This document shows positions 8,158-17,719 of a stretch of DNA of 64,000 bases, piece after piece. The notes under the pieces were generated by a model that saw only the letters and a list, made by a program, of their open reading frames with translations, made no database searches and was not told the origin of the DNA. Position 1 is the first letter of the stretch. The number at the start of each line of letters is the position of its first letter. The stretch is from CAZOOK01 sp964581385 (GTDB lineage Bacteria > Pseudomonadota > Gammaproteobacteria > Nevskiales > Nevskiaceae). A program made the position numbers and the translations under genes. The stretch lies in contig CAZOOK010000031.1 of assembly GCA_964581385.1 (NCBI GenBank), forward strand, positions 4,129-68,128, given 5' to 3'.

Positions 8158-11100
8158 TGCTGCTCCTGCGGCTGGCCGCGCTGCCCGCGCTTCGACACCA
8201 TCTGCTCCGGGGTATCGCCGGCCAGAACCTCCGAGACAACGGCATCTATGTTCATCGGCAGCGGGAAATTCTGTTGCAACGAGAACTGTCCGGTCTTGTT
8301 GAACCCGGCCGTCACCGGCGCGCGGTTGTAGCCGGTGTAGAGCGGCGTCACGGCGCTATTGAAGGACGGGGCCGCAAGGTTGGGCATCGCCGTCAGGTGT
8401 CTCCATCTCGGAGCCAGTTGCGGCGGGCTCTGGGTCGAGCCGTCCGGCTGCGCTCCTCCGGCAAGGACGTCGCGCGAGCCGTCCAATAGCACGTTGACGG
8501 CGCCCATCTTTTTCCGCGCACCCTGCACGCTTGGCGCTCCGGCGTCGAGATAGACGCCCTGCAACTGCGCGCGGAAGCCGAGGCCGACGACGACGTTGCT
8601 TGCTGGCGCATCTAGCGCGATCGATCCGGCGGCGCTGACGACGCGCGGCGTGATGACCTGCCCATCGGCTACGCCGGTCACCATCCCGCCGATGAGGTGG
8701 TCGAGGCCGGAGATCACGCTTACCGGCGTCGTCATCGTCCACGAGCCCGGCGGCTGAGGAATAACGTTGCCGCCGCTGTCTGGCTGCATGGCGGTAATCG
8801 GATCGGTCAGCACGCCGTCGACGCTGGTCGGGCCGTGATAGACGGTGATCGTCGCTATGCCGCCGCCCATGCGGATGACGTCGCCGATGTTCGCGGGATC
8901 GAAGACCGGGGTGTCGGACATGAAGTGCGTCGTGGTGTCGAGAACGCAGGTTGCCGATGCACCGGAGCCGGAGTTTGTCGGGTCGGTGATGACGAGCTTT
9001 GGGCTGGTGTAGAGCGTCCCTTGCGACCCTGGAGCAAAGGTCACCGCCGTGATGACGCCGCCGACGATGGTGAGCGTGGGAATGGCGCCGGTTCCGGTCC
9101 CGTCGCCGTTATTGTCGACCACCGCGGCCGTGGTGTTTGCCGCATAGTTGGCGCCGCCGATCAGGCCGGTGACGCCGGTGATGGCGCCGATGCCGTTCGG
9201 GAGGTCTGCGGTCAGCGTCCCGTTGGGCGTCGGCTGCGGCAGCGACAGTCCGGCATCGACCGCCCAGACATCATCGACGCTTGCCCACAGGCGATGGTCC
9301 ATCCGCTCGACCATGTAGGAACTGTTGCCGCCGATGTTCCGCTTGGTCGCGACATAGAGCGCGTCGATCGGCGGCTCGGTTATCGAGCATACGCTGACGA
9401 AGTACCCGTTGGTGTCATGCCGCGCCCAGCCGGCCACGGCCTGCGTCTTGTAGTAGGTGAGGCTGAGAAGGATGCCATCGTCGCGGACGGCCCAGAGCAG
9501 CTTGCTTGGCTGCTCGCACCATGCGTTTTCCTTGATGACGTGGAACTGGAAAAGGTGGGCAGACAGTTCCGAGAGGTCGATCGGCTCGGACAGCACATAG
9601 AGCTGGTAGGGCAGCGCGTAGTAGTAGGACCCCTTCGAGTTCACATAGATCACGTCGTAGTTGATCTTGATCGGCTGGACGATCGGCGAGACGCCGGTGA
9701 ACGCCTGGGGCACGTCGTCCTGCGTCGAGGGTGAGATCGGCTGCACGTTGGTGGCAAAGCTGCCGGCACCGGCGAGGAGCCATGCCGATGAGCCGGTCAT
9801 CACGAGCAGACCGCCGGAGGTCTGGATCAGCCACTGGATGCCGTTCACCTGCAGAGACCACGGACTGCCGATGATCGCGTCGGTGTCGATCGTCGGGATG
9901 CGGCTGTCGAAGTTCCGGAAGGCACCCGGCTGCGACATGAAGTAGGTGTCCGGAAGGTTGAGCGTGTCGGCGAACACGCGCCGCTCCTGAAAATATCCGG
10001 GGACCGACGGATAGGTGCCGCTCTGCGGCCCGACGACGAGTTGAGCCGTCGCGCCGGCTCCCGTCCCGGTGATCGCCACGGTGTCGGTTGGCAGGTATCC
10101 GCTGCCGGTATCCTCGACAATCGCGGCGACAACCGCCCCGCCGACTAGCACGAGGTCAATCTTCGCTCCGGAACCGGTGGCCGAAGTGATGACGGCGGTC
10201 GCTGACGTGTAGCCGGCCCCGCCAGTCAGCATCTTCAGCGAGATGATCCTGCCTCGCGCAAAGGGATCGACATGCCGCGGTGGGACCTGAGCGAAGTCCG
10301 GGATGATGTTGTTGTCGACGGTCTGGTTCCCGTAGGCGCTCCCCATGTATCCAAAAAGCGATCCGACCGGCGGAAGAAAACCAAAACCCGGCTGCGCCTT
10401 GTAGACGTTGTACTGGTTGACACCGGGCACGGTCGGCCAGGTGACGATGACCTGTCCGGCCACGGTCGAGATATTGACGCTGCCGACATAAGCGATGGGC
10501 GACGCGATGCTTTCGGTCCCGTCATCCGGAGAGACGGCGGTGACCTCGTAGGCATAGTAGGTCGTGCCGCCCGCTGTCGCCGTGGCCAAGGAACTGGCGG
10601 GCGGCGACACCGACGGCACTGAAACGGCCGGCGTGAAGGTCCAGGCCGTGTCGCTGATGCGGGCAAGATCCTGCGGCGGATATTCGGTCCGGGTCACCGG
10701 GTTGACGCAGCAAAGCGTCATCACGTCCGCCGACTGGACGTATTTCAGGTAGGCGAGATCCTGATCGTTGTAGATCGTCGGCAGGGTGTAGATGCGCGAG
10801 GCCGTGCCGCCGCCGGTATAGGCGCCAAAGGCGCTGGAATCGACCGGGTTTCCGTACACGTCGAGGAGGGCGACCGTCGTGGCCGTGGCGGCGGCGACGA
10901 CAAACGTGTTGCCGTTCAACTCGGTCATGCCCTGCACGTCCTGGACGAATATCCAGTCGCCGTTGTTGAACGCGGCGACGGCCGCGAAGGTCATGGTGAA
11001 GGTGGCGCCGAGGCCGGAGCCCGTGGTCGTGTCCTGCGCGACCGGGTTGGCCGGCACGGCCGTATAGGCGCCGGGGTTGGAGATCGTCACCGCCTGCGGG

Positions 11101-12155
11101 CCGAAGACTGCCGTCTGGAATGACGCGCCGGCCCCGCCGCCGGATGTCGCCGATTGTGTCATGTTCCCGCCGGCGGGAAGCGCGGTGTAGACGCCGGCCG
11201 TGTTGATCGACAGGGTGCTGATTCCGGTCGTCGTACCACCGGTCAGGGTGGCGCCGCTCCGCACCGCGACGCTTGCCGCCAGCGTGTAAGCATTTCCGCC
11301 GGCGCCGGTCGTGTCGTAGTTGATGTTGATCGTGGTCGCTGTCGAGGAGTAGGTGGCCACCGTCAGCGATGCATTTGCCGAGGCGTTCAGGTCGACAGCA
11401 AGCTGCGCCAGCGTTCCCGCGAGCGTCGGCTGGATTTGCGTCTGCGCGGCCGCGGTTGGGGTCGTCTTGAAGGTCCACGCGACGCCGTTCAAGGTCACCG
11501 TGTCGCCGTCGGACGGGTTGACCGAGAACGTGATGAACCCGGCTGCCGCATAGGCTGCAACCGCCGTCACCTTGGCCACGGCCGCGACGCTGAAGGTTCC
11601 GCCGGCAAGCGTGACCGTATCGTTCACCGCATAGCCGGTGCCGTGCGCGTTCGGCAGGAGAGATACGAGCTGGCTCGCCGTCACGGAAAGCACGGCTGGC
11701 GTCAGGAAGGTGCCGCCAAGAAGCGTTACCAGGTCGCCGGGCGCATAGGAGAAGGTCACGCCGGTGACGATGGGCGTGGCCGCCGTCGCCCCCTGCGCGC
11801 CGAAAGTGAGCACTGCCGGATTGGCTTGGGTCGCCCCGCCGATGCCAACCGGCGACTCGGTGACATAGGCACCGTCGAGAAGGGCGCGCATGTACTGCTG
11901 ACCGAACTCGAGCACGAGACCCTGATCGAGCGAGAACTGGAACGGGATCAGCCGCGGCGGGTAATTCCTACCGGTCTGCTTGGAGAAGCCGCAGAATTGC
12001 GTTCCGGCCCGGCTGTTGGCGCCGCCTTTGTACGAAACGAAGAGATTCCTCATTGTCGTGGCCGCGATATGCTCGCGGTCTAGATCAATGCGCCCATAGA
12101 CGTTCGGAGAAATCTCGCCCGTCACGAAGGCTGGGGTTATAAAAGGCGTGGCCAT
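8154..12155 (-). CDS. gp12-like tail tubular protein B / nozzle with large beta-rich insertions, 1333 aa
   Basis: The N-terminus (FVTGEISPNVYGRIDLDREH...GGANSRAGTQF) is the hallmark of T7 gp12-type nozzle proteins, and the middle keeps the family pattern (VFADTLNLPDTYFMSQPGAFRNF, LLVMTGSSAWLL). The protein is far longer than T7 gp12 (about 790 aa). Insertions at about residues 110-390 and two or more later modules repeat Gly-rich units of the form GxGY...V.I.G.G.GA.A. One insert (DGDTVTLNGVAWTF...GNAYTLAAS) resembles a tail domain common in tailed phages. The extra modules probably decorate the tail outside; that is inference. Confidence 0.8.
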   Translation of the reverse strand: MATPFITPAFVTGEISPNVYGRIDLDREHIAATTMRNLFVSYKGGANSRAGTQFCGFSKQTGRNYPPRLIPFQFSLDQGLVLEFGQQYMRALLDGAYVTESPVGIGGATQANPAVLTFGAQGATAATPIVTGVTFSYAPGDLVTLLGGTFLTPAVLSVTASQLVSLLPNAHGTGYAVNDTVTLAGGTFSVAAVAKVTAVAAYAAAGFITFSVNPSDGDTVTLNGVAWTFKTTPTAAAQTQIQPTLAGTLAQLAVDLNASANASLTVATYSSTATTININYDTTGAGGNAYTLAASVAVRSGATLTGGTTTGISTLSINTAGVYTALPAGGNMTQSATSGGGAGASFQTAVFGPQAVTISNPGAYTAVPANPVAQDTTTGSGLGATFTMTFAAVAAFNNGDWIFVQDVQGMTELNGNTFVVAAATATTVALLDVYGNPVDSSAFGAYTGGGTASRIYTLPTIYNDQDLAYLKYVQSADVMTLCCVNPVTRTEYPPQDLARISDTAWTFTPAVSVPSVSPPASSLATATAGGTTYYAYEVTAVSPDDGTESIASPIAYVGSVNISTVAGQVIVTWPTVPGVNQYNVYKAQPGFGFLPPVGSLFGYMGSAYGNQTVDNNIIPDFAQVPPRHVDPFARGRIISLKMLTGGAGYTSATAVITSATGSGAKIDLVLVGGAVVAAIVEDTGSGYLPTDTVAITGTGAGATAQLVVGPQSGTYPSVPGYFQERRVFADTLNLPDTYFMSQPGAFRNFDSRIPTIDTDAIIGSPWSLQVNGIQWLIQTSGGLLVMTGSSAWLLAGAGSFATNVQPISPSTQDDVPQAFTGVSPIVQPIKINYDVIYVNSKGSYYYALPYQLYVLSEPIDLSELSAHLFQFHVIKENAWCEQPSKLLWAVRDDGILLSLTYYKTQAVAGWARHDTNGYFVSVCSITEPPIDALYVATKRNIGGNSSYMVERMDHRLWASVDDVWAVDAGLSLPQPTPNGTLTADLPNGIGAITGVTGLIGGANYAANTTAAVVDNNGDGTGTGAIPTLTIVGGVITAVTFAPGSQGTLYTSPKLVITDPTNSGSGASATCVLDTTTHFMSDTPVFDPANIGDVIRMGGGIATITVYHGPTSVDGVLTDPITAMQPDSGGNVIPQPPGSWTMTTPVSVISGLDHLIGGMVTGVADGQVITPRVVSAAGSIALDAPASNVVVGLGFRAQLQGVYLDAGAPSVQGARKKMGAVNVLLDGSRDVLAGGAQPDGSTQSPPQLAPRWRHLTAMPNLAAPSFNSAVTPLYTGYNRAPVTAGFNKTGQFSLQQNFPLPMNIDAVVSEVLAGDTPEQMVSKRGQRGQPQEQQ

Positions 12156-12254
12156 TGAGCCTGAACCCTATGCCCTATAAGGTGTTGCGAGGTGCCGACC
12201 TACTGACAATAGATCGGCACCTCTAGCCCAAGAGCGCAGCAAGGAGGCGCCCTT

Positions 12255-13034
12255 ATGGATACCGTGACGGCGCGCACGTGGCGTATCTATCGGATCACGT
12301 GCTCGGTCAATGGCAAGCGATACATTGGTCTCACGCGCGACACCGTTCGTCAGCGGTGGTCGAACCACGTGTGCAAAGCGATGTCTGTTCACGAGACGCC
12401 GCGAATACCGCTTCACAGGGCTGTTAGAAAATACGGCCGCAGCTGCTTCGTCGTAGACACGATCTGCGAGGTTTCCACTCTTGCCGAAGCCGGCGAGGCT
12501 GAGCGTCGTCTGATTGAGCAAGAGCACACTCTTGTCCCGTCTGGCTACAACGTCGCTGCTGGCGGGATGGGCACTCCCGGCGTGCGCCGCCCGCACACCG
12601 CAGAGACGAAGGCGAAGATCGCCGACGGCAATAGAGGACGTGTCGCCTCTCTTGAGACTCGCGAAAGGCAAAGCGCGTCTCGGCGCGGGAAACGACCCAC
12701 ACCGGAAACGTTGGCCAAACAGGCTGCCTCCCGAACAGGCCGCAAGCACAGCGCCGCTTGGCGCACGGCAATCGCCGACGGGCACCGAGGGCGACACTTC
12801 CCGGCGCGGAGCATAGCCCTGCTCAAAAGCTCGCTTATGTCTTCGACCGGGACCGCATCCGGCAGCCGCGGCATCACCGCGGAGGGACGGCGCTGGACCG
12901 CCCGCATTGGCATCAATGGTGTGCGCGTTCACCTTGGTGTCTTCGACACCATCGAAGAAGCATCGGCCGCCTATCGCGCTGCCGTCCGGAGGCGCATCGA
13001 TGAACTGAGCGCCCACTGCGCATCTCCCGCCTAG
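12255..13034 (+). CDS. GIY-YIG homing endonuclease with NUMOD3-like and AP2-like DNA-binding modules, 259 aa
   Basis: The N-terminal GIY-YIG nuclease module (WRIYRI...NGKRYIGLT, residues 9-27) is followed by several NUMOD3-type repeats (HTAETKAKIADGNRGR, KRPTPETLAKQ, KHSAAWRTAIADGHRG) and a C-terminal AP2-like domain (GITAEGRRWTARIGINGVRVHLGVFDT). It has its own AAGGAGG site nine bases upstream of ATG. It is the only plus-strand gene in the structural block apart from the IS cargo, placed between gp11- and gp12-like genes, and its TAG overlaps the TAG of the facing gp11-like gene (CTAG). This is a free-standing selfish endonuclease. Confidence 0.88.
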   Translation: MDTVTARTWRIYRITCSVNGKRYIGLTRDTVRQRWSNHVCKAMSVHETPRIPLHRAVRKYGRSCFVVDTICEVSTLAEAGEAERRLIEQEHTLVPSGYNVAAGGMGTPGVRRPHTAETKAKIADGNRGRVASLETRERQSASRRGKRPTPETLAKQAASRTGRKHSAAWRTAIADGHRGRHFPARSIALLKSSLMSSTGTASGSRGITAEGRRWTARIGINGVRVHLGVFDTIEEASAAYRAAVRRRIDELSAHCASPA

Positions 13035-13927
13035 AACGCGGAACCGCCGGCAAGCGGCATCTGGTCCCATCCGTAGCCGTACACGCCGTCACCGCCATCC
13101 CAGCCGCCGCCACCAACCGACCATCGGCCGGCGGAACCGCCGCTGCGCCGCGTCTGCATCCAGTCGACCGCGATGTCGCTGCTGAAAACGCCCTCGTTGC
13201 CGTCCACGAGGCGCGCTTCCTGCACCTTTTGCTTGACGATGAGCAATTGCTCGTCGCGTATCCGCATCCCAAGCTTCGTGTCCTTGCGCGTCCATATCGG
13301 ACCGGCGATCTCGCTGGCGAGGTAGGCGACGAAGGCGGCCCGGAAGAGCGGATCCCAGACGCTCGGGTAGAGCATGATCGCAGTGTAGACGCAGGTGGCA
13401 AACCGGACGTTGGTGCAGATCACCGTCCGCCCCTGCGGGCTGATGCCCTGCACCTCCCACGAGATTGACCCGCCCGGTACCGGATAGTTGAAATCGGTCT
13501 CGACGCTGAACTTCGCGGGCCGGATGCGCTGGCCGAGCGCCACCTGGCCGATGCCGGTGAGGAGTGGCGTCTGCGGTATCTGGATGTTGCCGGCGGGAAC
13601 GAGCGACGCCTGATTGGCGAGGTTCCACGGCAGGAAGCGCACCTTGGCGCAGTCCTCCGGGTAGGCGTACTCGTAGATGAACCATGGATTGGGCACGACG
13701 GTGCCAACGCCCGCCGTGTTGCCGCTGGCGTCGGCGAGCAGGGTGAGCGGCGCGGTCTTGCGCGCGAAGTTCCAGTGAGCGGCGCGGAGCAACTGCATCA
13801 GGCAATTGCGGTAGGCGCGGACAATGATACGGCCTTCGTCGGACCCGTCCTCGATGTCGCCGAGCGTGATCGGCCACATGATGGCGTCGAGCGCCTGGTT
13901 GCCGATATCGGACGGAAGGTTGACCAT
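13031..13927 (-). CDS. gp11-like tail tubular protein A, copy 3, 298 aa
   Basis: The signature shared by the three tandem genes is an N-terminal helix (IGNQALDAI), then a RAHWNFARKT segment and WFIYEYAYPEDCAKVRFL. This copy is the longest and has a C-terminal region rich in Gly and Tyr. T7 gp11-type proteins form the ring between portal and nozzle. The start is ATG at 13927, directly coupled to the stop of the preceding copy. Confidence 0.75.
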   Translation of the reverse strand: MVNLPSDIGNQALDAIMWPITLGDIEDGSDEGRIIVRAYRNCLMQLLRAAHWNFARKTAPLTLLADASGNTAGVGTVVPNPWFIYEYAYPEDCAKVRFLPWNLANQASLVPAGNIQIPQTPLLTGIGQVALGQRIRPAKFSVETDFNYPVPGGSISWEVQGISPQGRTVICTNVRFATCVYTAIMLYPSVWDPLFRAAFVAYLASEIAGPIWTRKDTKLGMRIRDEQLLIVKQKVQEARLVDGNEGVFSSDIAVDWMQTRRSGGSAGRWSVGGGGWDGGDGVYGYGWDQMPLAGGSAF

Positions 13928-14544
13928 CAGCCCTGCTCCGTCATCGCCTGCACGGTTTCACCCTGGCCCTCGACCGCCTGCATCTTGGCGGTCTCTAGGT
14001 TGGCCAGCCCCGGCGCGAGCCGCTCGCCGAGCGCTTGCGTCAGCGCCTCGATGAAGCCGACGTCCATGGTCGCGGGGTCGGTGACGCGCCCGATGTAGAC
14101 CACCAGAGCGTTCGGCACGTTGCAGAGAATGACGCGCTGCGCCGGGTTCAAGTAGTTGTCGTTGTCGATCGAGAAGATGTTGTCCTGCGGATCGACGTTC
14201 GGGAAGAAGAGCGGCGTCGGCTTGACCGCGCGCACCTTCAGGCAGGAGTCCGGATAGGCGTACTCGAACAGCCAGTTCACCGGCGGATTGACCGTCGGGT
14301 CCCACGGATTGACGCCGGGGATGTAGCTGTCGGGCGCGCTTTTCAGCAGCGTGAGAACGGCGTTCCGCTGGGCAAAGCCCGGGTTCATCTTCCGCAGGAG
14401 CTCGTCGCGAGTTTGCCCGTAAATGTTGAGGGCCAATTGCGCGGCCGCGGAGCCGTCGTAGAGGCTCGCCACCTCCTGCCGCCAGCCGATACGGACCAAC
14501 GAGGCATTCACAATATCGGCGGCCGTGGTGCTGCTGCTTGGCAT
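13927..14544 (-). CDS. gp11-like tail tubular protein A, copy 2, 205 aa
   Basis: The family pattern is clear: AADIVNASLVRIGW at the N-terminus, then RDELLRKMNPGFAQRNAVLTLL and NWLFEYAYPDSCLKVRAV. It is paralogous to the genes on both sides. About 200 aa is the usual size for a gp11-type adaptor, so this or copy 1 may be the canonical one. Confidence 0.75.
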   Translation of the reverse strand: MPSSSTTAADIVNASLVRIGWRQEVASLYDGSAAAQLALNIYGQTRDELLRKMNPGFAQRNAVLTLLKSAPDSYIPGVNPWDPTVNPPVNWLFEYAYPDSCLKVRAVKPTPLFFPNVDPQDNIFSIDNDNYLNPAQRVILCNVPNALVVYIGRVTDPATMDVGFIEALTQALGERLAPGLANLETAKMQAVEGQGETVQAMTEQG

Positions 14545-14557
14545 TCAGGCCGCCTCG

Positions 14558-15124
14558 TCAGTTCCGCCTCTGCGCCCCGATCTGCGTAAATGTCCCGCCC
14601 GACTCTAGCATCGATTGGGCAAGATCGGGCTTGCCGGCAAGGGCAAGCGAAAGAGCGCTCGCCAGCGTTCTTACCACGGCCTCCCGGAACAAACTATTCC
14701 AGGTGTTTTCGTTGGGGTTGTTGTTGTAGACGCACTGCGCCGGCGAGAGGTTGGTGCGGATGACACGCGCCTGCGATCCGGCGACGATCGCGTTGGCCTC
14801 GATCCAGTTGATCGGGATCGGATCGTTCAGGTCGATGCCCGACGTCGGCATGACCTCCCAGACCTGAATTCCGTCCGCGGGGTAGATGTACTCGTAGGCC
14901 CACGGGTAGGGCGCCGGGTTGCCCGTAGGGTTGAGCACGGCGGTGCTGCGGGCGAAGTCCCACTCGAACTCCCGCCCGACAGTGGCAACGGTCGGCCCAT
15001 ACAGAAAAGACGCCGCAATGCCGGCCGGCGAGGTGTCAAACGTCGGGAACACCCCGGTCACGGCGGGCTGATTATCGCCGATGAGCTGGATCGCCTGATT
15101 GACGATATCCGCCGAGGTGACCAT
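14558..15124 (-). CDS. gp11-like tail tubular protein A, copy 1, 188 aa
   Basis: The N-terminus SADIVNQAIQLIGDNQPAV, the middle GREFEWDFARSTAVL and PWAYEYIYPADGIQVWEVM match the two following genes position by position. First of three consecutive gp11-like genes. Together they suggest several stacked or specialised adaptor rings, or a duplication in which only one copy keeps the original role. Confidence 0.75.
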   Translation of the reverse strand: MVTSADIVNQAIQLIGDNQPAVTGVFPTFDTSPAGIAASFLYGPTVATVGREFEWDFARSTAVLNPTGNPAPYPWAYEYIYPADGIQVWEVMPTSGIDLNDPIPINWIEANAIVAGSQARVIRTNLSPAQCVYNNNPNENTWNSLFREAVVRTLASALSLALAGKPDLAQSMLESGGTFTQIGAQRRN

Positions 15125-15133
15125 GCGGATTCT

Positions 15134-16885
15134 CTACGGGCTGTTGAACTCGGTGACGATCACCAGGCCGGCGCTGCCGGCGCCCCCGGCGGCCGTGCCA
15201 CCGCCATTAAATGATATGCCGCCGTTTCCACCCGCGCCAAACCCTTGTCCTGCGGCGCCGGCCGTTGATGCAACGACACTCCTGTTTGCTGGTGCGCCGC
15301 CGAAAGGACCGGCTCCCCCTGCGCCAACCTTCGCAATGATGTTGGTGGCAGCCGCCTGCCACCCGTCACCCCCGGCATTGCCGACTGTCGTTACATCCCC
15401 TGTCCCAGCAACGCCACCAGCGCCGAAAGCCCCAAGATTCGATCCGTTGGCCCCGGAGCCGGATGCCCCGCCTTTGCCAATGCACAAAGCCCCAAGCGAC
15501 GTGTCGCCGCCAGCCGCGCCTGCGTTATTACCAGCCGACCCGCCAGTGCCCGCCGCCCCTATGGTGACGGCCTTAGACGCTCCTATGTCAGACGCCGACA
15601 CCCTTTTAATTGACAGACTGCCGCCGCCTCCACCACCAGCCCCCACTGCGCTGCCAGCGGCGGCGTTTGCCGCGCCACCGCCTCCGCCACCGCCACCAAC
15701 GCACTGAACGATCGCATAGAGCATCTTGGCGTTCGGCGTGTAGGTGCCGGACGCGGTGAATTTCTGAATCGTGACGCTGCCGATCGTGCCGCTGGCCGTG
15801 ATCGCGCCCGTCGAGAACGTCAGGCCCGATCCAAGGTTCGCCAGCACCGTCGTGCCGCTGACCGTCAGGCCGTTGCCGAGCGTGTACGACTGCCAGTCGG
15901 TGCCGTCCGACACGAGCAGGTTATTGGCGGACCCGGACGAGGTGAGGTGCGTGCCGCCCTTCGCCGTCGTGATCGCCGTGCCGCTCCACACACCGCTCGC
16001 GACCGTGCCCGTGGCCGTGATGTTCGCCTGCACCGCCGCCGGCAGCGTGCTCGAGATGGACGGTGCGCCGGCGCCGCTGGTGATCAGCACGCCGTTGTTG
16101 GCCGTCGCCAGCCCCGCCACCGTCGCTGCCGATCCCGGGTAATAGGCGAGCTGGTTGGTCGTGCCGGCCGTGACCGTGCCGGAGCCGCCGCCCGTCGTGC
16201 AAGGGCCGCCCGCATCGACGAAGTTGCCGGAGCTGATCGAGACACAATCGCCGTTGGTGAGCGACCCGGTGGACGTGGCAAAGGCGGTGGTCGTGCCTGT
16301 CCGCGTGCCGACCGCGATTGCGTTGGTCCCATTGCCGATAAGCGGCGCGTTGGAAGTGAAGCTGAGTGCGCCCGTCCCGCCGAGTGTCACCGGGACCGTC
16401 GTCAGTGAGATGACGCCGCTGGTGATGACCAGCGGGGACGCCGCGCTGAGCGTCAGGTTCTGGGGGACGCCATTGACGAGAAACTGCAGCGGCAGAGGTG
16501 TCGCTCCGCCGGCCGCGCCGTAAGAGAGCAGGCCGCCTCCCTGGGCGTTCGGTGACAGGCAGAGATAGTGGTAGCCGGTCGAATTCGTGGTCGGTGCATC
16601 GTAGTCGCAGATGTTCTCGCCGTTCGGGCCAGTCCCGGCATTGGCGTAGGGCGCCGTGCCGGTACCGCGTACCACCGACAGGATCTCGCTGAGGCCAAGG
16701 CCGACCGCGCCGCCGCCTGCCGGTCCGCTGTCCTGCACGACCGGCTGCTGCGAGCCTTGCCCGACGTACATCGGCGCATGGCCTGGGGTCGTCGGCCCGC
16801 CCTGCAGGATGACCGTCTGCGCCATCGCCGCAGTCGAAAGAGCCATCGCGGCGAGGAAGGAAAGGATGGAACGACCGAACCGCAT
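15134..16885 (-). CDS. Signal-peptide-bearing fibre/adhesin with polyglycine C-terminal domain, 583 aa
   Basis: A Sec signal peptide with basic n-region, Ala/Leu-rich core and AMA/Q cleavage site ends near residue 23. A beta-rich fibre-like region of short repeats (TGAL.F..NAPLIGNG, GNGLTVSG) follows. The last 200 residues start KFTASGTYTPN...AIVQCVGGGGGGGG and are extremely Gly/Ala-rich, ending SAGLVIVTEF. The C-terminal domain is paralogous to the 252-aa protein at 20993-21751. Gly-rich tip domains of this kind bind receptors in other phages (for example S16 gp38), so a host-recognition role is likely. Confidence 0.7.
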   Translation of the reverse strand: MRFGRSILSFLAAMALSTAAMAQTVILQGGPTTPGHAPMYVGQGSQQPVVQDSGPAGGGAVGLGLSEILSVVRGTGTAPYANAGTGPNGENICDYDAPTTNSTGYHYLCLSPNAQGGGLLSYGAAGGATPLPLQFLVNGVPQNLTLSAASPLVITSGVISLTTVPVTLGGTGALSFTSNAPLIGNGTNAIAVGTRTGTTTAFATSTGSLTNGDCVSISSGNFVDAGGPCTTGGGSGTVTAGTTNQLAYYPGSAATVAGLATANNGVLITSGAGAPSISSTLPAAVQANITATGTVASGVWSGTAITTAKGGTHLTSSGSANNLLVSDGTDWQSYTLGNGLTVSGTTVLANLGSGLTFSTGAITASGTIGSVTIQKFTASGTYTPNAKMLYAIVQCVGGGGGGGGAANAAAGSAVGAGGGGGGSLSIKRVSASDIGASKAVTIGAAGTGGSAGNNAGAAGGDTSLGALCIGKGGASGSGANGSNLGAFGAGGVAGTGDVTTVGNAGGDGWQAAATNIIAKVGAGGAGPFGGAPANRSVVASTAGAAGQGFGAGGNGGISFNGGGTAAGGAGSAGLVIVTEFNSP

Positions 16886-16933
16886 GGCGACCTCGCTAGG
16901 CGTTGAACCGTATAGTGGCGGACGCAGGCGAGG

Positions 16934-17290
16934 CTAGTAGATGCCGATCATCTTGCCAACGCCGCCCTCTGGCTTGTCGGCTGGTTTAACGTCCTCGTCG
17001 TCACCGCCAAGGATGCCCATGTCCTCGATCTGGGCCTCGATGCGATAGCACTTACCGTCCGGCCCGTCGTTGCACGATACCGAGGTCACCCGGGCCAGAC
17101 CCTGCAGCATGAAGGTACCGCCTACCGTCGCATCCGTCGGATCGATGCCGAGCTTCTCGATCTCGTCGTCCGTCAGGCAGATGCGAAGCCCGTAGGGATA
17201 ATCCGGCTTGTTCGGCATGGCGATAGGCATCGGCGCATCGAGCTTCGACTCGTCGTCGAGTTCCATCGACTGCATGGGGATGAGGGCCAT
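16934..17290 (-). CDS. Probable capsid-stabilising / head decoration protein, 118 aa
   Basis: The N-terminal half (MALIPMQSMELDDE... and YPYGLRICLTDDEIEKLGI) is a pattern I recall from small head-stabilising proteins of tailed phages. The middle is a predicted beta-rich segment (VGGTFMLQGLARVTSVSC), and the C-terminus is acidic. It sits among fibre and small structural genes downstream of the capsid. The assignment is moderate because it depends on one remembered motif. Confidence 0.5.
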   Translation of the reverse strand: MALIPMQSMELDDESKLDAPMPIAMPNKPDYPYGLRICLTDDEIEKLGIDPTDATVGGTFMLQGLARVTSVSCNDGPDGKCYRIEAQIEDMGILGGDDEDVKPADKPEGGVGKMIGIY

Positions 17291-17301
17291 CGATGCGCTC
17301 C

Positions 17302-17715
17302 CTAGACCGGTGGCGTGGGGCCAGCGGCACCCGGCGCCTGCGGCTCGCCAGCAGCACCCGGGACTGCGGCCGGACCGGAACCGGCGGCACCAAGCTCGGC
17401 GTCGTTCGCCGTGTTCATGGTCCCGATTTCCTTCTCGTGCCGGGCTGCCATCTGGCGCATCGCCTCGCGGTGGTTGCCATGGAGGTCGCGGCGCTCGGTC
17501 TCATGCCGCTTGTGCATGTCCGCGCGGGCCTTGGCGTGCCGACCGTGGACGCTTTCCTTGCCCTCGGCCTTGGGGTCCTTCTCCTCGGCCTTCTTTTCGG
17601 CAGCGGGCTCTTTCTTCTCCTCGGCCGCGCCCTCGGGCTTCTTCTCCTCCGGCTTCGACTCGGATTTCTTGCCGCCGTACATGCGCTCGCGTCTGGTGCT
17701 CTTTTCGTCGGCCAT
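17302..17715 (-). CDS. Highly charged coiled-coil protein, 137 aa
   Basis: Two thirds of the protein is Lys/Glu/Arg-rich repeats (KPEEKKPEG, EEKKEPAAEKKAEEK) followed by a His-rich helical stretch (HGRHAKARADMHKRHETERRDLHGNH), and the tail is Pro/Gly/Ala-rich. It is probably unstructured or coiled coil. His clusters could bind metal. The function is unknown; the position between small virion genes suggests a minor structural or assembly role. Confidence 0.55.
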   Translation of the reverse strand: MADEKSTRRERMYGGKKSESKPEEKKPEGAAEEKKEPAAEKKAEEKDPKAEGKESVHGRHAKARADMHKRHETERRDLHGNHREAMRQMAARHEKEIGTMNTANDAELGAAGSGPAAVPGAAGEPQAPGAAGPTPPV

Positions 17716-17719
17716 CGGA

